From Ulvibacterium sp965248315 (lineage in GTDB: Bacteria > Bacteroidota > Bacteroidia > Flavobacteriales > Flavobacteriaceae): a DNA stretch of 64,000 bases. How positions within the stretch are numbered: the first letter of the stretch is position 1; each line of letters starts with the position of its first letter. Below the pieces are notes generated by a model. The model made no database searches and was not told where the DNA came from. It saw only the letters and a program-made list of their open reading frames with translations. A program made the position numbers and the translations under genes. Of this stretch, positions 8,445 through 17,688 are shown piece after piece. The stretch lies in NCBI RefSeq assembly GCF_965248315.1, contig NZ_CBDFIX010000002.1:682001-746000 (forward strand), in the 5' to 3' direction.

Positions 8445-10844
8445 TTATTCCGTTCGTAAACTTTTCACGGGATTGGCATTTGCCGCTTTTATGGCCTGAA
8501 AACTAACGGTCAACAAGGTAACCAGCAATGCCCCCAAAATGGCCAGACCAAATACCTCCCATGAAATGTCTCTCCGATACTCATAGCCCTCTAACCATCG
8601 CCCCATAAAATGATAGGCAATAGGGATGGCAATGAGGCAGGAAACCAGTACTAATGCCACAAAATCCTTGGAGAGCATTTGCCATAAGTTGTATACGGAG
8701 GCCCCGAGAACTTTCCGTACCCCGATTTCCTTGGTGCGTTGTTCCGCAGTAAAGGATGCCAGACCAAAAAGTCCCAGACAACTAATGAAAATGGCCAAAA
8801 GGGTAAAAACCCCGGCCAAATTTCCCAATCGCTGTTCGGATTCGAATTTGCGACCGTATTCCTCGTCCACAAATTTGTAATCAAAGTTTGCTGAGGAAAC
8901 TACTTCAGCAAAGACAGAGGCAATCTGCGCAATGGCAGATTGCGCACCTACATTAGGCTTTAGCTTTATGTGGATAAAATTGGTGCTTGTATAATCCAGG
9001 AAAAACACGGCCTGTTTTACGGGGTTATAGGGAGAATCCGTAATCATATTCTTGGTAACACCTATGATTTTTAAAGGTTGGCCCTGTCGGGAAATAAAGG
9101 TCCCTACCGGATTTTCCAGGCCCATATACTCCACAGCACGTTCATTGATGACTATGGCGGTTGAATCCGAGGCATATTCCCTCGAAAAATCCCGACCTTC
9201 CAAAAACTCCCATCCTATAGTTTCTCCGTAATCATGGGTTACCTGAAAAACATTAAAACTTGTATCCCTATCCGGATTCTTGCCTTGCCAATCAAACCCG
9301 CCCCAGCTTGTATACGATGCTGAAAGTGGGGAAGAACATTGCGACATTTCCTCTACTGCTCCCGTATTTTTTAGTTCGGTACGGAGTAAATTGTATTTTC
9401 CGCTATAATCGGGATTGTTCATGTCCACAGTAAGCAAGTTGCTACTATTGTATCCAATTGGCCTATCCTGTGTAAATTTAATTTGACCGAAGACAACAAG
9501 AGTACCGATGGCAAGTACAAGGGATACCGAAAGTTGAAATACCACCAAAACCTTTCGCGGTGCGAAGGTATACGAGCCTGCTTTAAATGTTCCCCTGAAT
9601 GCTTTTAAGGGTGTAAATGAGGATAAATACAACGCGGGATAACTTCCGGCCAATAGACCTGTTAAGAATGTAAAGCCCAGGATTATGCACCAAAACCAAG
9701 GATTTCCCCATGGAATACCCATGTTCTTATCCGCAATTTCATTAAACCAAGGAAGAAAAATGAAGACCAATAGCAACGCCCCTAAAAGGGCCATTCCGGA
9801 GACCAAAAGGGATTCTCCCAAAAATTGATGTATCAACTGCTTTCTCCCAGATCCTACCGCTTTCCTGACCCCAATTTCCTTAGCTCTTTTTTGGGATCGC
9901 GCCGTACTGAGGTTCATAAAATTAATACAAGCCAAGAAGAGGACAAATACAGCTATCCCGATAAAAAGCCAAACAAAGGTAATACGACCCCCAGTGGCCT
10001 TCCCCTGTTCAAACTCAGAGTAAAGGTGCCATTTGTTCATCGCATGCATGAACAATTTGGGATGATATTTCTCCAATCGGGCAAATTCCTTAGGGGCATA
10101 ATCGATAAAGAAGTTGTTAAGGGCTTCATCCACCGATTCAAAATGGGATTCGGGTTTCAGTTCCACATACAGATTATAGGAATAGTTGTCCCAGGTGTCC
10201 CTTGAGCTTGCGATACCTGGATCCTGGGCTTCAAATAAAGCCCAGTTCGCAAAGAACTGTACGTTTTCAAAACTGGTGTTTTTAGGCAAGTCCTTATAGA
10301 TCCCGGTCACTACGGCATCCATACTATTATTTATTTTTAAAGGCTTCCCCATAGGGTCTTCCTCCCCAAAAAGGGTCAAAGCCGCGGATTGGGACAATAC
10401 CAATGCATTGGTTTTTTCCAGACTGGCATAGGTTCCCTGAACCATAGTAAGGGAAAGCATTTCCAAGGCCCCATCTTCTATAAATTCCCCAGTTTGGGTA
10501 AATGTTTTCTCATTGGTACCCAGTGAGTAATCAAGCACCCAAAAAGCCCTTAGGATATGCTTAAAGTGGTCCTGGTAATTTTCTTTTAGAACGGTTCCTG
10601 TCACATGCATCATGGCATTGCTTACTTGAATCTCTCCTGTATCCTGATTTTCAGCACGTTCATAAATCTGAGCAATCCGATTGTTGTTTGTATGGTAGTT
10701 GTTAAAGGTAAATTCGTCCATCACCCATAGCCCTATCATCATAACCACAGCCATGCCCAAGGCCAGGCCACCAATATTTATGGCCGAATAGCCTTTGTTT
10801 CGCAAGAGATTTCGCCAGGCAACCTTTATATGATGTTTTAGCAT
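8445..10844 (-). CDS. FtsX/MacB-type ABC permease P13
   Basis: A 799-residue permease starting MLKHHIKVAWRNLLRNKGYSAI; the ATG at 10844 is only 12 bp after the stop of the DUF2911-TPR gene, so the two are surely cotranscribed. The first periplasmic domain carries a MNKWHLYSEFEQGKATGG segment before TM2. Coupling helices: RAKEIGVRKAVGSGRKQL (~315-330) and RTKEIGVRKVLGASVYNL (~700-714). C-terminus ANANPVKSLRTE. Its second half (SFTAEQRTKEIGVRKVLGASVYNLWQML) is close to P3, P5 and P9, marking these as the largest subfamily in the array. Confidence 0.93.
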   Translation of the reverse strand: MLKHHIKVAWRNLLRNKGYSAINIGGLALGMAVVMMIGLWVMDEFTFNNYHTNNNRIAQIYERAENQDTGEIQVSNAMMHVTGTVLKENYQDHFKHILRAFWVLDYSLGTNEKTFTQTGEFIEDGALEMLSLTMVQGTYASLEKTNALVLSQSAALTLFGEEDPMGKPLKINNSMDAVVTGIYKDLPKNTSFENVQFFANWALFEAQDPGIASSRDTWDNYSYNLYVELKPESHFESVDEALNNFFIDYAPKEFARLEKYHPKLFMHAMNKWHLYSEFEQGKATGGRITFVWLFIGIAVFVLFLACINFMNLSTARSQKRAKEIGVRKAVGSGRKQLIHQFLGESLLVSGMALLGALLLVFIFLPWFNEIADKNMGIPWGNPWFWCIILGFTFLTGLLAGSYPALYLSSFTPLKAFRGTFKAGSYTFAPRKVLVVFQLSVSLVLAIGTLVVFGQIKFTQDRPIGYNSSNLLTVDMNNPDYSGKYNLLRTELKNTGAVEEMSQCSSPLSASYTSWGGFDWQGKNPDRDTSFNVFQVTHDYGETIGWEFLEGRDFSREYASDSTAIVINERAVEYMGLENPVGTFISRQGQPLKIIGVTKNMITDSPYNPVKQAVFFLDYTSTNFIHIKLKPNVGAQSAIAQIASVFAEVVSSANFDYKFVDEEYGRKFESEQRLGNLAGVFTLLAIFISCLGLFGLASFTAEQRTKEIGVRKVLGASVYNLWQMLSKDFVALVLVSCLIAIPIAYHFMGRWLEGYEYRRDISWEVFGLAILGALLVTLLTVSFQAIKAANANPVKSLRTE

Positions 10845-10856
10845 AATCCCTCCTAT

Positions 10857-11963
10857 TTATTTGAAAATTTCGTTGCCTTCATTGATGTCCTTTACAAGCC
10901 CGTCTATATAGGACAGAAACATTTGATTCGTGGTTTTTTCTTTCGCCGATTCGCAAAATTTCAAAGCCTTCTTTTTATCGCCTAAATGATAGTGTCCACT
11001 CACCATCCCCAAATGGGTATAAACATCCTCTGGGTTTTGGTCATAGTTACTTTTGAAGATTTTTAGAGCTTCCCCATGCTGTTCCATTTTATTCAAGCCA
11101 ATGCCATATGAAAACAAATCCTGGGCCGTGCCCATAGGAAGGGCTTTCTGCATAATGGAATCGGCTTCTTTCTGCCGATCGAGTTTTCCAAGTAACCCGG
11201 CATAGGTAGACAGTGTCTTAAAATTGGATTCCCCAAAGTAAGAATTGATGGAGCGATCCGCCCAACTAAGAGCTTCCTCTAAATTGATGTTGTTTACCAA
11301 ACAATAATTGGCCGCCATGTGCAAGTTCTGCCAATACCGGTAGAAAATACCGGAGTCTACCTCCCTTCGAAAGGCTTCTACCTGAATTTTATTCAAGTCT
11401 ACGGAGACTTTAAAGGGAATCTTTACCTTTTCCCATTGCAAGGAGACCATGGCACTATTTTTGGTCTGATCAGTAAACTCGTATTTTAGCCATTCCACAC
11501 TTTCGTCCAACTTTTGTACCGGAACCTCAACCCTTAGGGCATCGTCCTTTTCCTTATAATAAAAACTACCCCAGGCTGTATTGAATTTTGAAAAGACCAG
11601 GGTGGCTTTTTCCTCGCCCATGGCGATAAAAAATCCATATTTTCCTTTTGGCAAGGGTTGCTCCTCTATAAATACATCCGAGGAAAATTCAATGGTGGTG
11701 TTTTCATTCGCCCCTGCACGCCAAGGCGCAGCTTTACTGGTACCATAACCTAGATCCGCAAATCCGTAATGGACCAGATTACCCCAGATTTTGCCCTCCC
11801 TACCCTTTACCCCGGGCCGGGAATACATGATTTTTATCTCGGTAATCCCAACAAACTCAGAAACGGATGCTTTCTTGTTCCCATCGGCGGGAAAGGTTAT
11901 TTGGGCCTTGAGTCCCATCGCGCAAAAGACCAATAAAAAGGTGGCTAGTTGTTTTGTTTTCAT
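10857..11963 (-). CDS. Secreted DUF2911 protein with C-terminal TPR-like repeats
   Basis: A 368-residue protein. Signal peptide ~1-21 (MKTKQLATFLLVFCAMGLKAQ). The DUF2911 domain (~22-165) is recognised from SRPGVKGREGKIWG, the near-invariant WRAGANENTTIEFS, and LPKGKYGFFIA. After a linker come helical tetratricopeptide-like repeats (~205-360; for example GLNKMEQHGEALKIFKSNYDQNPEDVY). DUF2911 has no established biochemical role; the TPR part suggests protein binding in the periplasm or at the outer surface. It sits between P12 (50 bp gap) and P13 (12 bp gap) on the same strand, so it is expressed with the transporters and may serve substrate handling or stress sensing. That role is inference; the domain call is firm. 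Confidence 0.9.
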   Translation of the reverse strand: MKTKQLATFLLVFCAMGLKAQITFPADGNKKASVSEFVGITEIKIMYSRPGVKGREGKIWGNLVHYGFADLGYGTSKAAPWRAGANENTTIEFSSDVFIEEQPLPKGKYGFFIAMGEEKATLVFSKFNTAWGSFYYKEKDDALRVEVPVQKLDESVEWLKYEFTDQTKNSAMVSLQWEKVKIPFKVSVDLNKIQVEAFRREVDSGIFYRYWQNLHMAANYCLVNNINLEEALSWADRSINSYFGESNFKTLSTYAGLLGKLDRQKEADSIMQKALPMGTAQDLFSYGIGLNKMEQHGEALKIFKSNYDQNPEDVYTHLGMVSGHYHLGDKKKALKFCESAKEKTTNQMFLSYIDGLVKDINEGNEIFK

Positions 11964-12013
11964 CTTCTACTATTTTGTGTTTTCAAATTGTTTGGTTTCA
12001 ATGTATACACTAT

Positions 12014-14371
12014 CTATTCGGTACGCAAACTTTTAACGGGGTTGGTATTTGCAGCTTTGATCGCTTGAAAACTTATGGTGACCATCGCGATGGATAGGGC
12101 CAAAATACCGGATACGGCAAAGGCCCACCAGGTAATGGTTATTCGGTATGCGAAATCTTCCAGCCATTTACTCATAAAATACCACGAAATAGGCACGGCA
12201 ATCACAATGGAAACCATAACCAATTTCAGGAAGTCCTTGGACAGCAATGAGGTAATACTGCCAATTGAAGCCCCTAAAACCTTGCGGATGCCTATTTCCT
12301 TCACCCTATTTTCGGCCATATAACTTGCTAATCCGAACAGCCCTAAACAGGAAATGAATATTGTCAATGTGGTAAACAGCGACGCCAGCGTTTCTGTACG
12401 CTTTTGACTTGCAAACTTCCGTCCGTATTCATCTTCCACAAATGTGTAATTAAAGGGATACTCGGGATTGTGTTTGTTAAAAATAGCTTCGGCCTGTTCC
12501 AAGTTCTGGGCAATTGAACGATTTGAATTGAGCCTAATATCAATAAAATTTCTTCCCCATTTACCATGTATTATCATTGGCTCGATTTTTTGAAAAGGAG
12601 ATGTCATAACAAAATCCTTTACCACACCTATCACATGCCATTCTTCACCCATATCCTTTATAACCTGCCCAATGGGCTCTTTGAAACCCATATGTTCAAC
12701 CGCGGTCTCATTGATAATCATGGCGGTAGAATCGGTAGGAAATTCACTATGGTTAAAAGCCCTCCCTTTTACCAGATCCAGGCCAAAAGTCTCTATGAAA
12801 TCATCATCGGCACTAAACCTAAATATCAAAACATGGTCATCAGGGTCTTTGCCCGGCCAATTCATCCCCCAAGAATTGCTCCAATTTTCAGTAATTGGTG
12901 ACATAGTTCTTGTAACTGCTGTAGCCGTACCCGATGAAATAAGATCTTGCTTTATGAGGTTGTAATTTTCATCCATTCTCCCTTCCATAGCGGTATAAAT
13001 GAGGTTCTCTTTTTGATATCCTGTTTGTCGATTTTGTACATGAATCAATTGCTTCTTAACAATAATGGTCGCAGTAATAAGAACAATTGCCACCGCAAAT
13101 TGAGTCACTACAAGTACTTTTCGTGGATTTAGAAGTGTGTTAACTTTTCTGAACGTTCCTTTTAACACAGAGGCCGGGCGGAAAGAAGACAAATATAAAG
13201 AAGGATAGCTTCCTGCCAACAAACCCGTGAAAACAACAATGCCAAGTATCACCAACCAAAATAATGGGTTTCCATAATCAATTTTCAAATCCCTGTTTAC
13301 CAATCGATTAAAGCGAGGCAAGGTCAATACAACAAGGATTAAAGCCAGGATAGCACTAAAACAAGTAATTAAGATAGATTCTCCAATAAACTGAACAATA
13401 AGCGCCCTTCTTTGGGCTCCAACAACTTTTCTGATACCTACTTCCTTAGATCTCTTTTCACTTTGTGCCGTACATAAGTTCATAAAATTGATACAAGCAA
13501 TTATGAGAACGATTAATCCAATTATACCAAATAAACGGATTACGGTAATATACCCTCCTTTTTCTATGCCGTTCTCAAAACTTCCATACAGGTATTTCCT
13601 TGAAAAAGGATATAAATAAGTGACTGTTTCAGGATCACCTTTGTCATAATTTTCCCTTAGATTTCTGATTTTGTCCGAAAACAAAGTATAATCCACTCCT
13701 TTTTGAAGAAGAAGAAATGTGGCAATTGAGTTGTTGCCCCAAATTTCATCCACACCGTATTGTTGCTCAAGATATTTCCATGGCAGTAAAAACTGGTAGT
13801 CAAAAAGGCTATTCTTTGGTAAATCCTTAAGCACCCCAGTAACCGCAAAGACATCTCGATCATTAAGTTTTATTACTCGTCCCATTGGCTCTTCATTACC
13901 AAACAGTTGCTTGGCAAATGATTCCGTAATGACAATGGAATTGACACCCTCCAAAACGGTTTCGGGCACTCCCTTGATAAGCGGAAAACTGAATATATAC
14001 AAAAAATCGGGGTCAACTGTGGTACCCGTGGCCTTTATCCTCTTACTGCCAACGGAAAACAAATAGGTATTATCATGATTATATCTTGACACTCTTTCCA
14101 CTTCAGGGAAATCCTTTTTAATCGTAGGAGCCATAATTTTTGGAGTATCTTCCCATGTCCAGATTTCTCCATCAACTGGATATTGATTATAGACCAAATA
14201 AATGCGATCCTTATTTTCGTGGAATTGACTTACCCCAAGCTCAAAATCTATCCATATTGCAATTAGCCCTGTTATGGCTAACCCAATGGAAAGACCTACA
14301 ATGTTCAAAGTTGAAAAGCTTCTGTTCCTTAGAAGGTTCCGCCAAGCGATTTTAAGGTGGTTTTTGAACAT
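12014..14371 (-). CDS. FtsX/MacB-type ABC permease P12
   Basis: A 785-residue permease. I start it at the ATG at 14371 (MFKNHLKIAWRNLLRN), which matches the other copies; a TTG two codons earlier would overlap the hydrolase stop. With this start the junction to the hydrolase gene is TGA-TT-ATG, a 2 bp gap typical of translational coupling. TM1 ~18-40; the DRIYLVYNQ segment follows. A KYLYGSFENGIEKGG segment precedes TM2. Coupling helices: RSKEVGIRKVVGAQRRAL (~303-317) and RVKEIGIRKVLGASIGSI (~689-703). C-terminus ANTNPVKSLRTE. Base composition looks somewhat more AT-rich than the flanking copies. Confidence 0.93.
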   Translation of the reverse strand: MFKNHLKIAWRNLLRNRSFSTLNIVGLSIGLAITGLIAIWIDFELGVSQFHENKDRIYLVYNQYPVDGEIWTWEDTPKIMAPTIKKDFPEVERVSRYNHDNTYLFSVGSKRIKATGTTVDPDFLYIFSFPLIKGVPETVLEGVNSIVITESFAKQLFGNEEPMGRVIKLNDRDVFAVTGVLKDLPKNSLFDYQFLLPWKYLEQQYGVDEIWGNNSIATFLLLQKGVDYTLFSDKIRNLRENYDKGDPETVTYLYPFSRKYLYGSFENGIEKGGYITVIRLFGIIGLIVLIIACINFMNLCTAQSEKRSKEVGIRKVVGAQRRALIVQFIGESILITCFSAILALILVVLTLPRFNRLVNRDLKIDYGNPLFWLVILGIVVFTGLLAGSYPSLYLSSFRPASVLKGTFRKVNTLLNPRKVLVVTQFAVAIVLITATIIVKKQLIHVQNRQTGYQKENLIYTAMEGRMDENYNLIKQDLISSGTATAVTRTMSPITENWSNSWGMNWPGKDPDDHVLIFRFSADDDFIETFGLDLVKGRAFNHSEFPTDSTAMIINETAVEHMGFKEPIGQVIKDMGEEWHVIGVVKDFVMTSPFQKIEPMIIHGKWGRNFIDIRLNSNRSIAQNLEQAEAIFNKHNPEYPFNYTFVEDEYGRKFASQKRTETLASLFTTLTIFISCLGLFGLASYMAENRVKEIGIRKVLGASIGSITSLLSKDFLKLVMVSIVIAVPISWYFMSKWLEDFAYRITITWWAFAVSGILALSIAMVTISFQAIKAANTNPVKSLRTE

Positions 14372-14373
14372 AA

Positions 14374-15204
14374 TCAATTATTTAAAAATGGTTTAACCAC
14401 GGCCCAAACCCCGTTCCAATTGCAATAGAAAACTACATGGCCACATCCAGGGATGATTGATAAATTCGATTCCTTTATGAGTCCATGTGCCTTTAACAGG
14501 GTTTCCGGATTTGAATACTGGTCCGTATCCCCTGCCATAAGCAATACGGGACATTCAATTTTTTTGAAAATCTTTTCACTGACCACTTCATTTTCATAAA
14601 GTGCATTGAGCCATTGTAGGCTTTCGTTCCACCGTTCCGGTTCCGGCATGGCGGCCAGGCGTTTTTTGAAATATCCTCCCGCTTCCTTCATTAATTTCTC
14701 TTCGGAATATCCATAATTTACCCCAGATCCCTCGGGACTATCACCCGCCCCTATTACGACCATCCTTTCAACCGCTTTGGGATAGTCGGCAGCCATTCGG
14801 TAGGCTGCGTAGCCCCCGTCTGAAAATCCGATGACCTTGGCTTTTTCAATTTTCAAATGCTCCAGGAGCTTCTTGGCATCCCTGGCCCGCTGTTGATAGG
14901 TAAAAGGCTCATATCCAATATCGGATTTTACATGTCCTCTGGTCGCGAGACAGATAACTTGATAGTTTTTTGAAAGTGAATCGATAAAAAATTCAAACTC
15001 ATCTATATAACCATAAACACCTCCATGGAGCATAAGGATAGGCTGGCCCTCCCCGTAAATCTCATAATACAGTTTTGTATCTGTAGTGGCTTCAAAATAT
15101 TTGCCGGCACTTTCATTATAACCATAGGGCACTTTGGTCCCATCCTGAGCAATTGCTCCCAAAATACAGATGCCAAATAAGGTTGTAAACAGTATATTCC
15201 TCAT
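14374..15204 (-). CDS. Secreted alpha/beta-hydrolase embedded in the permease array
   Basis: A 276-residue protein with a signal peptide (~1-19, MRNILFTTLFGICILGAIA). The alpha/beta-hydrolase fold is shown by the oxyanion-hole segment MLHGG (~58-62), the nucleophile elbow GFSDGG with Ser128, a candidate acid in GDTDQY (Asp226 or Asp228) and His256 in GCGHVVF. All catalytic residues are present, so it is probably active on an ester, peptide or lactone in the periplasm. It starts 9 bp after P11 and ends 2 bp before P12, so it is an integral operon member. It could detoxify or trim the compound that is exported, or release a ligand; neither can be decided from the sequence. Confidence 0.9.
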   Translation of the reverse strand: MRNILFTTLFGICILGAIAQDGTKVPYGYNESAGKYFEATTDTKLYYEIYGEGQPILMLHGGVYGYIDEFEFFIDSLSKNYQVICLATRGHVKSDIGYEPFTYQQRARDAKKLLEHLKIEKAKVIGFSDGGYAAYRMAADYPKAVERMVVIGAGDSPEGSGVNYGYSEEKLMKEAGGYFKKRLAAMPEPERWNESLQWLNALYENEVVSEKIFKKIECPVLLMAGDTDQYSNPETLLKAHGLIKESNLSIIPGCGHVVFYCNWNGVWAVVKPFLNN

Positions 15205-15213
15205 AGGGCAGTT

Positions 15214-17643
15214 TTATTCCGTCCGCAAGCTTTTTACAGGGTTGGCAATGGCGGATTTTATCGATTGGAAACCGACCGTGAGCAAGGTGATGAACAAGGC
15301 GAAACCTCCGGCGAGGATAAATACCCAGAACTCAATTTCGATTTTATAGGTAAAACCTTCTAGCCAGCGTTGCATAAAATAATAGGCAATAGGAGAGCCG
15401 ACCAAAAAGGCAATCCCGACCAGTTTTAGAAAATCCTTGGTCAGGAGCTGTACCACGGAGTTGACACTAGCCCCCAGAACTTTTCGGATTCCGATCTCCT
15501 TCTTCTTCTGTTCGGCAACGTAGGACACCAAACCGAAAAGTCCAAGACAACTGATCAATATGGCCAATAAGGTAAACACCAAGGAAATTTGACCCAGACG
15601 TTTTTCTTCGGCAAATAATTTCTCCACTTCTTTATCAATGAAGGTATAGACGAAAGGGGTACTTGGATTAATAGATTTCCACGTATCCTCCAGATTTGCG
15701 AGCAAGGTTCTAAAGTCCTTGGTTTCCATTTTTAGGACGACCCAATCCGGACTGGTATCATTATAAAGGAGAATAGGATCTATGGCCGATTTTAAGGTTG
15801 CAAAATGATAATTTTCGGTAACACCCACAATTTCATAGGTGGAGCTCTCCCCCTCATAGGTCTGTACTAGTGTTGATGCCAAGGCATCTTCCAGTTTAAT
15901 GTTGAACTCGTCCAAAGTGGCTTGATTCACTACCACTTGGCTGCTATCGTTTGCCCTTAATGCCCTACCAGCTAATAATTTTGTACCTGTTGTGTTGAAA
16001 TAGTTTTCTGTTATGCCATTATAAAAGACCCCGGTCTGATTGGTATCATCCATTCCCGGCAAATGCATACCCATATCCCTCATAATCAGACCGGAAGGAT
16101 AGGTATTGGTGCCTGCCACCTGAGAGACCCCCGAAATGGATGTCATCTGGGACTGGATGGCATCATACTTGTCCCGAGCATCCTGGGTGCCCAGACGTAC
16201 GGCCAACAGGTTTTCCTTATCAAAGCCCATATTCTTGGTCTGGGCGTATTTTAATTGCTGGGTGACGATAATAACCGCGGTGACCAAGGATATGGAAACT
16301 ACAAATTGAAACACCACCAAGGCCTTTCTAAAATTTCCGTTCCCGGACTTAACATCGATTATTCCCTTGAGTACCTTTACCGGTTTTATGGCAGACAAGA
16401 TAAGGGCCGGATAAAACCCAGCTAGAAGCCCGGTAACCATCCCAACACCAAAAAGAAGCATCAATATCCTGAAGTTCAGGACATCTGAAAAAGCCAAGCT
16501 ACCTTCTGTCAAAGTGTTCATAAATGGTAATAATGCCATGGTAATGGGGATACAGATTACCACCGCAATCAAGGATAACAGTACGGATTCTCCCAAAAAC
16601 TGTTTGATCAGCGATCCTTTTTCGGCTCCTACCGTTTTGCGCACCCCTATTTCCTTGGCACGCTTGCCTGCCCTTGCCGTACTGAGATTCACAAAGTTGA
16701 TACAAGCGACCAGTTGAATGATCGCCGCCAACAACAGGAGGGCGTATAGGTATTCAATATTGGAAACGGCATCGATCTGCATTTCAATCCCTTTGGAATA
16801 CAGATGAATATCCTTTACGGGTTGCAGTAACAGTGTTTTATCAAACCCGGCCGCGGCCAAATCGCTTGATCCCCTGGCCTGTAAAAAATCCGGGAGTTTT
16901 TTCTCCAAAGCTATAGCATTAGATCCGGGAACGAGTTTTAAATAACTATATACAAAATTCTGCGTGGCATAATTCTCTACACTTCTTACATAGGCCCCTA
17001 ATCCAGGCGAGGTCATACTTAGAATATAATTCGGATTGAGATGGGTTTTATGTATGCTCTCTTGGAATACTCCGGTAACCGTAATGTTCATTTGCTGCTC
17101 TCCTGCTCCCAAGACCAAGGTTTGGTTCAATGCCTTTTCGGTACCAAAGAGTTTCTGGGCCAAGGTGGAAGAAAGTACCATACTGTTCGGTGCTTTTAAG
17201 GCCTCGTTCCCATTACCTTCCAAAAGGGGATATTTAAATAGTCTAAAAAAGGTAGAATCGGCTACATAGCCTCTAGGTTCATAATATCCTTCATTACTGT
17301 CCGAGACCCGCAATAATTGTTCATTGCCCTCTCCAAAATAAACAATGCGACATACTTCGGACACTTCTGGAAAATCCTCTTTTAAGGCAAACGCAATAGG
17401 GGGACTGGCCGTGCCAAAATCAGAATCTATACTGTTGTTCTTTATGCTCTTGTTTTTTGTTCTAACCCGATAGAGGTCGGAAGCATTCTCATGATGGGTA
17501 TCGTACCCGAATTGCGCATTCACGTAAGCCAAAATGCTAAGGCAACAAACCGTTCCCACGGTTAGCCCCAGAAGATTTATTACGGTTTGAAGCTTATTTT
17601 TAATAAGGCTTCTCCAAGCGGTCTTTAGATAATTTCGAAACAT
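15214..17643 (-). CDS. FtsX/MacB-type ABC permease P11
   Basis: An 809-residue permease starting MFRNYLKTAWRSLIKNKLQTVI. It is most similar to its upstream neighbour P10: both have a LGLT(V/I)GTV(S/C)CL TM1, a YD(T/E)HHENA segment, an LLQPVKDIHLYS or LLQNVTDIHLHS segment, and almost identical ends. The pair thus looks like a recent tandem duplication. Coupling helices: RAKEIGVRKTVGAEKGSL (~325-338) and KKKEIGIRKVLGASVNSV (~710-724). Last helix region reads EIEFWVFILAGGFALFITLL, with the tryptophan whose codon is a stop in P10. C-terminus IANPVKSLRTE. Intact. Confidence 0.93.
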   Translation of the reverse strand: MFRNYLKTAWRSLIKNKLQTVINLLGLTVGTVCCLSILAYVNAQFGYDTHHENASDLYRVRTKNKSIKNNSIDSDFGTASPPIAFALKEDFPEVSEVCRIVYFGEGNEQLLRVSDSNEGYYEPRGYVADSTFFRLFKYPLLEGNGNEALKAPNSMVLSSTLAQKLFGTEKALNQTLVLGAGEQQMNITVTGVFQESIHKTHLNPNYILSMTSPGLGAYVRSVENYATQNFVYSYLKLVPGSNAIALEKKLPDFLQARGSSDLAAAGFDKTLLLQPVKDIHLYSKGIEMQIDAVSNIEYLYALLLLAAIIQLVACINFVNLSTARAGKRAKEIGVRKTVGAEKGSLIKQFLGESVLLSLIAVVICIPITMALLPFMNTLTEGSLAFSDVLNFRILMLLFGVGMVTGLLAGFYPALILSAIKPVKVLKGIIDVKSGNGNFRKALVVFQFVVSISLVTAVIIVTQQLKYAQTKNMGFDKENLLAVRLGTQDARDKYDAIQSQMTSISGVSQVAGTNTYPSGLIMRDMGMHLPGMDDTNQTGVFYNGITENYFNTTGTKLLAGRALRANDSSQVVVNQATLDEFNIKLEDALASTLVQTYEGESSTYEIVGVTENYHFATLKSAIDPILLYNDTSPDWVVLKMETKDFRTLLANLEDTWKSINPSTPFVYTFIDKEVEKLFAEEKRLGQISLVFTLLAILISCLGLFGLVSYVAEQKKKEIGIRKVLGASVNSVVQLLTKDFLKLVGIAFLVGSPIAYYFMQRWLEGFTYKIEIEFWVFILAGGFALFITLLTVGFQSIKSAIANPVKSLRTE

Positions 17644-17660
17644 GGTCTTATCGTTTTTTG

Positions 17661-17677
17661 ATCCGCCGAGGGCGGAC
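17661..17677. repeat. Short GC-rich intergenic palindrome
   Basis: TCCGCC-GAG-GGCGGA forms a 6 bp hairpin in the 45 bp spacer between P10 and P11. It is not followed by a U-run in the direction of transcription, so I do not read it as a terminator. It may influence mRNA processing or be a REP-like remnant. Confidence 0.5.
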
Positions 17678-17688
17678 AGGTTGATGAT

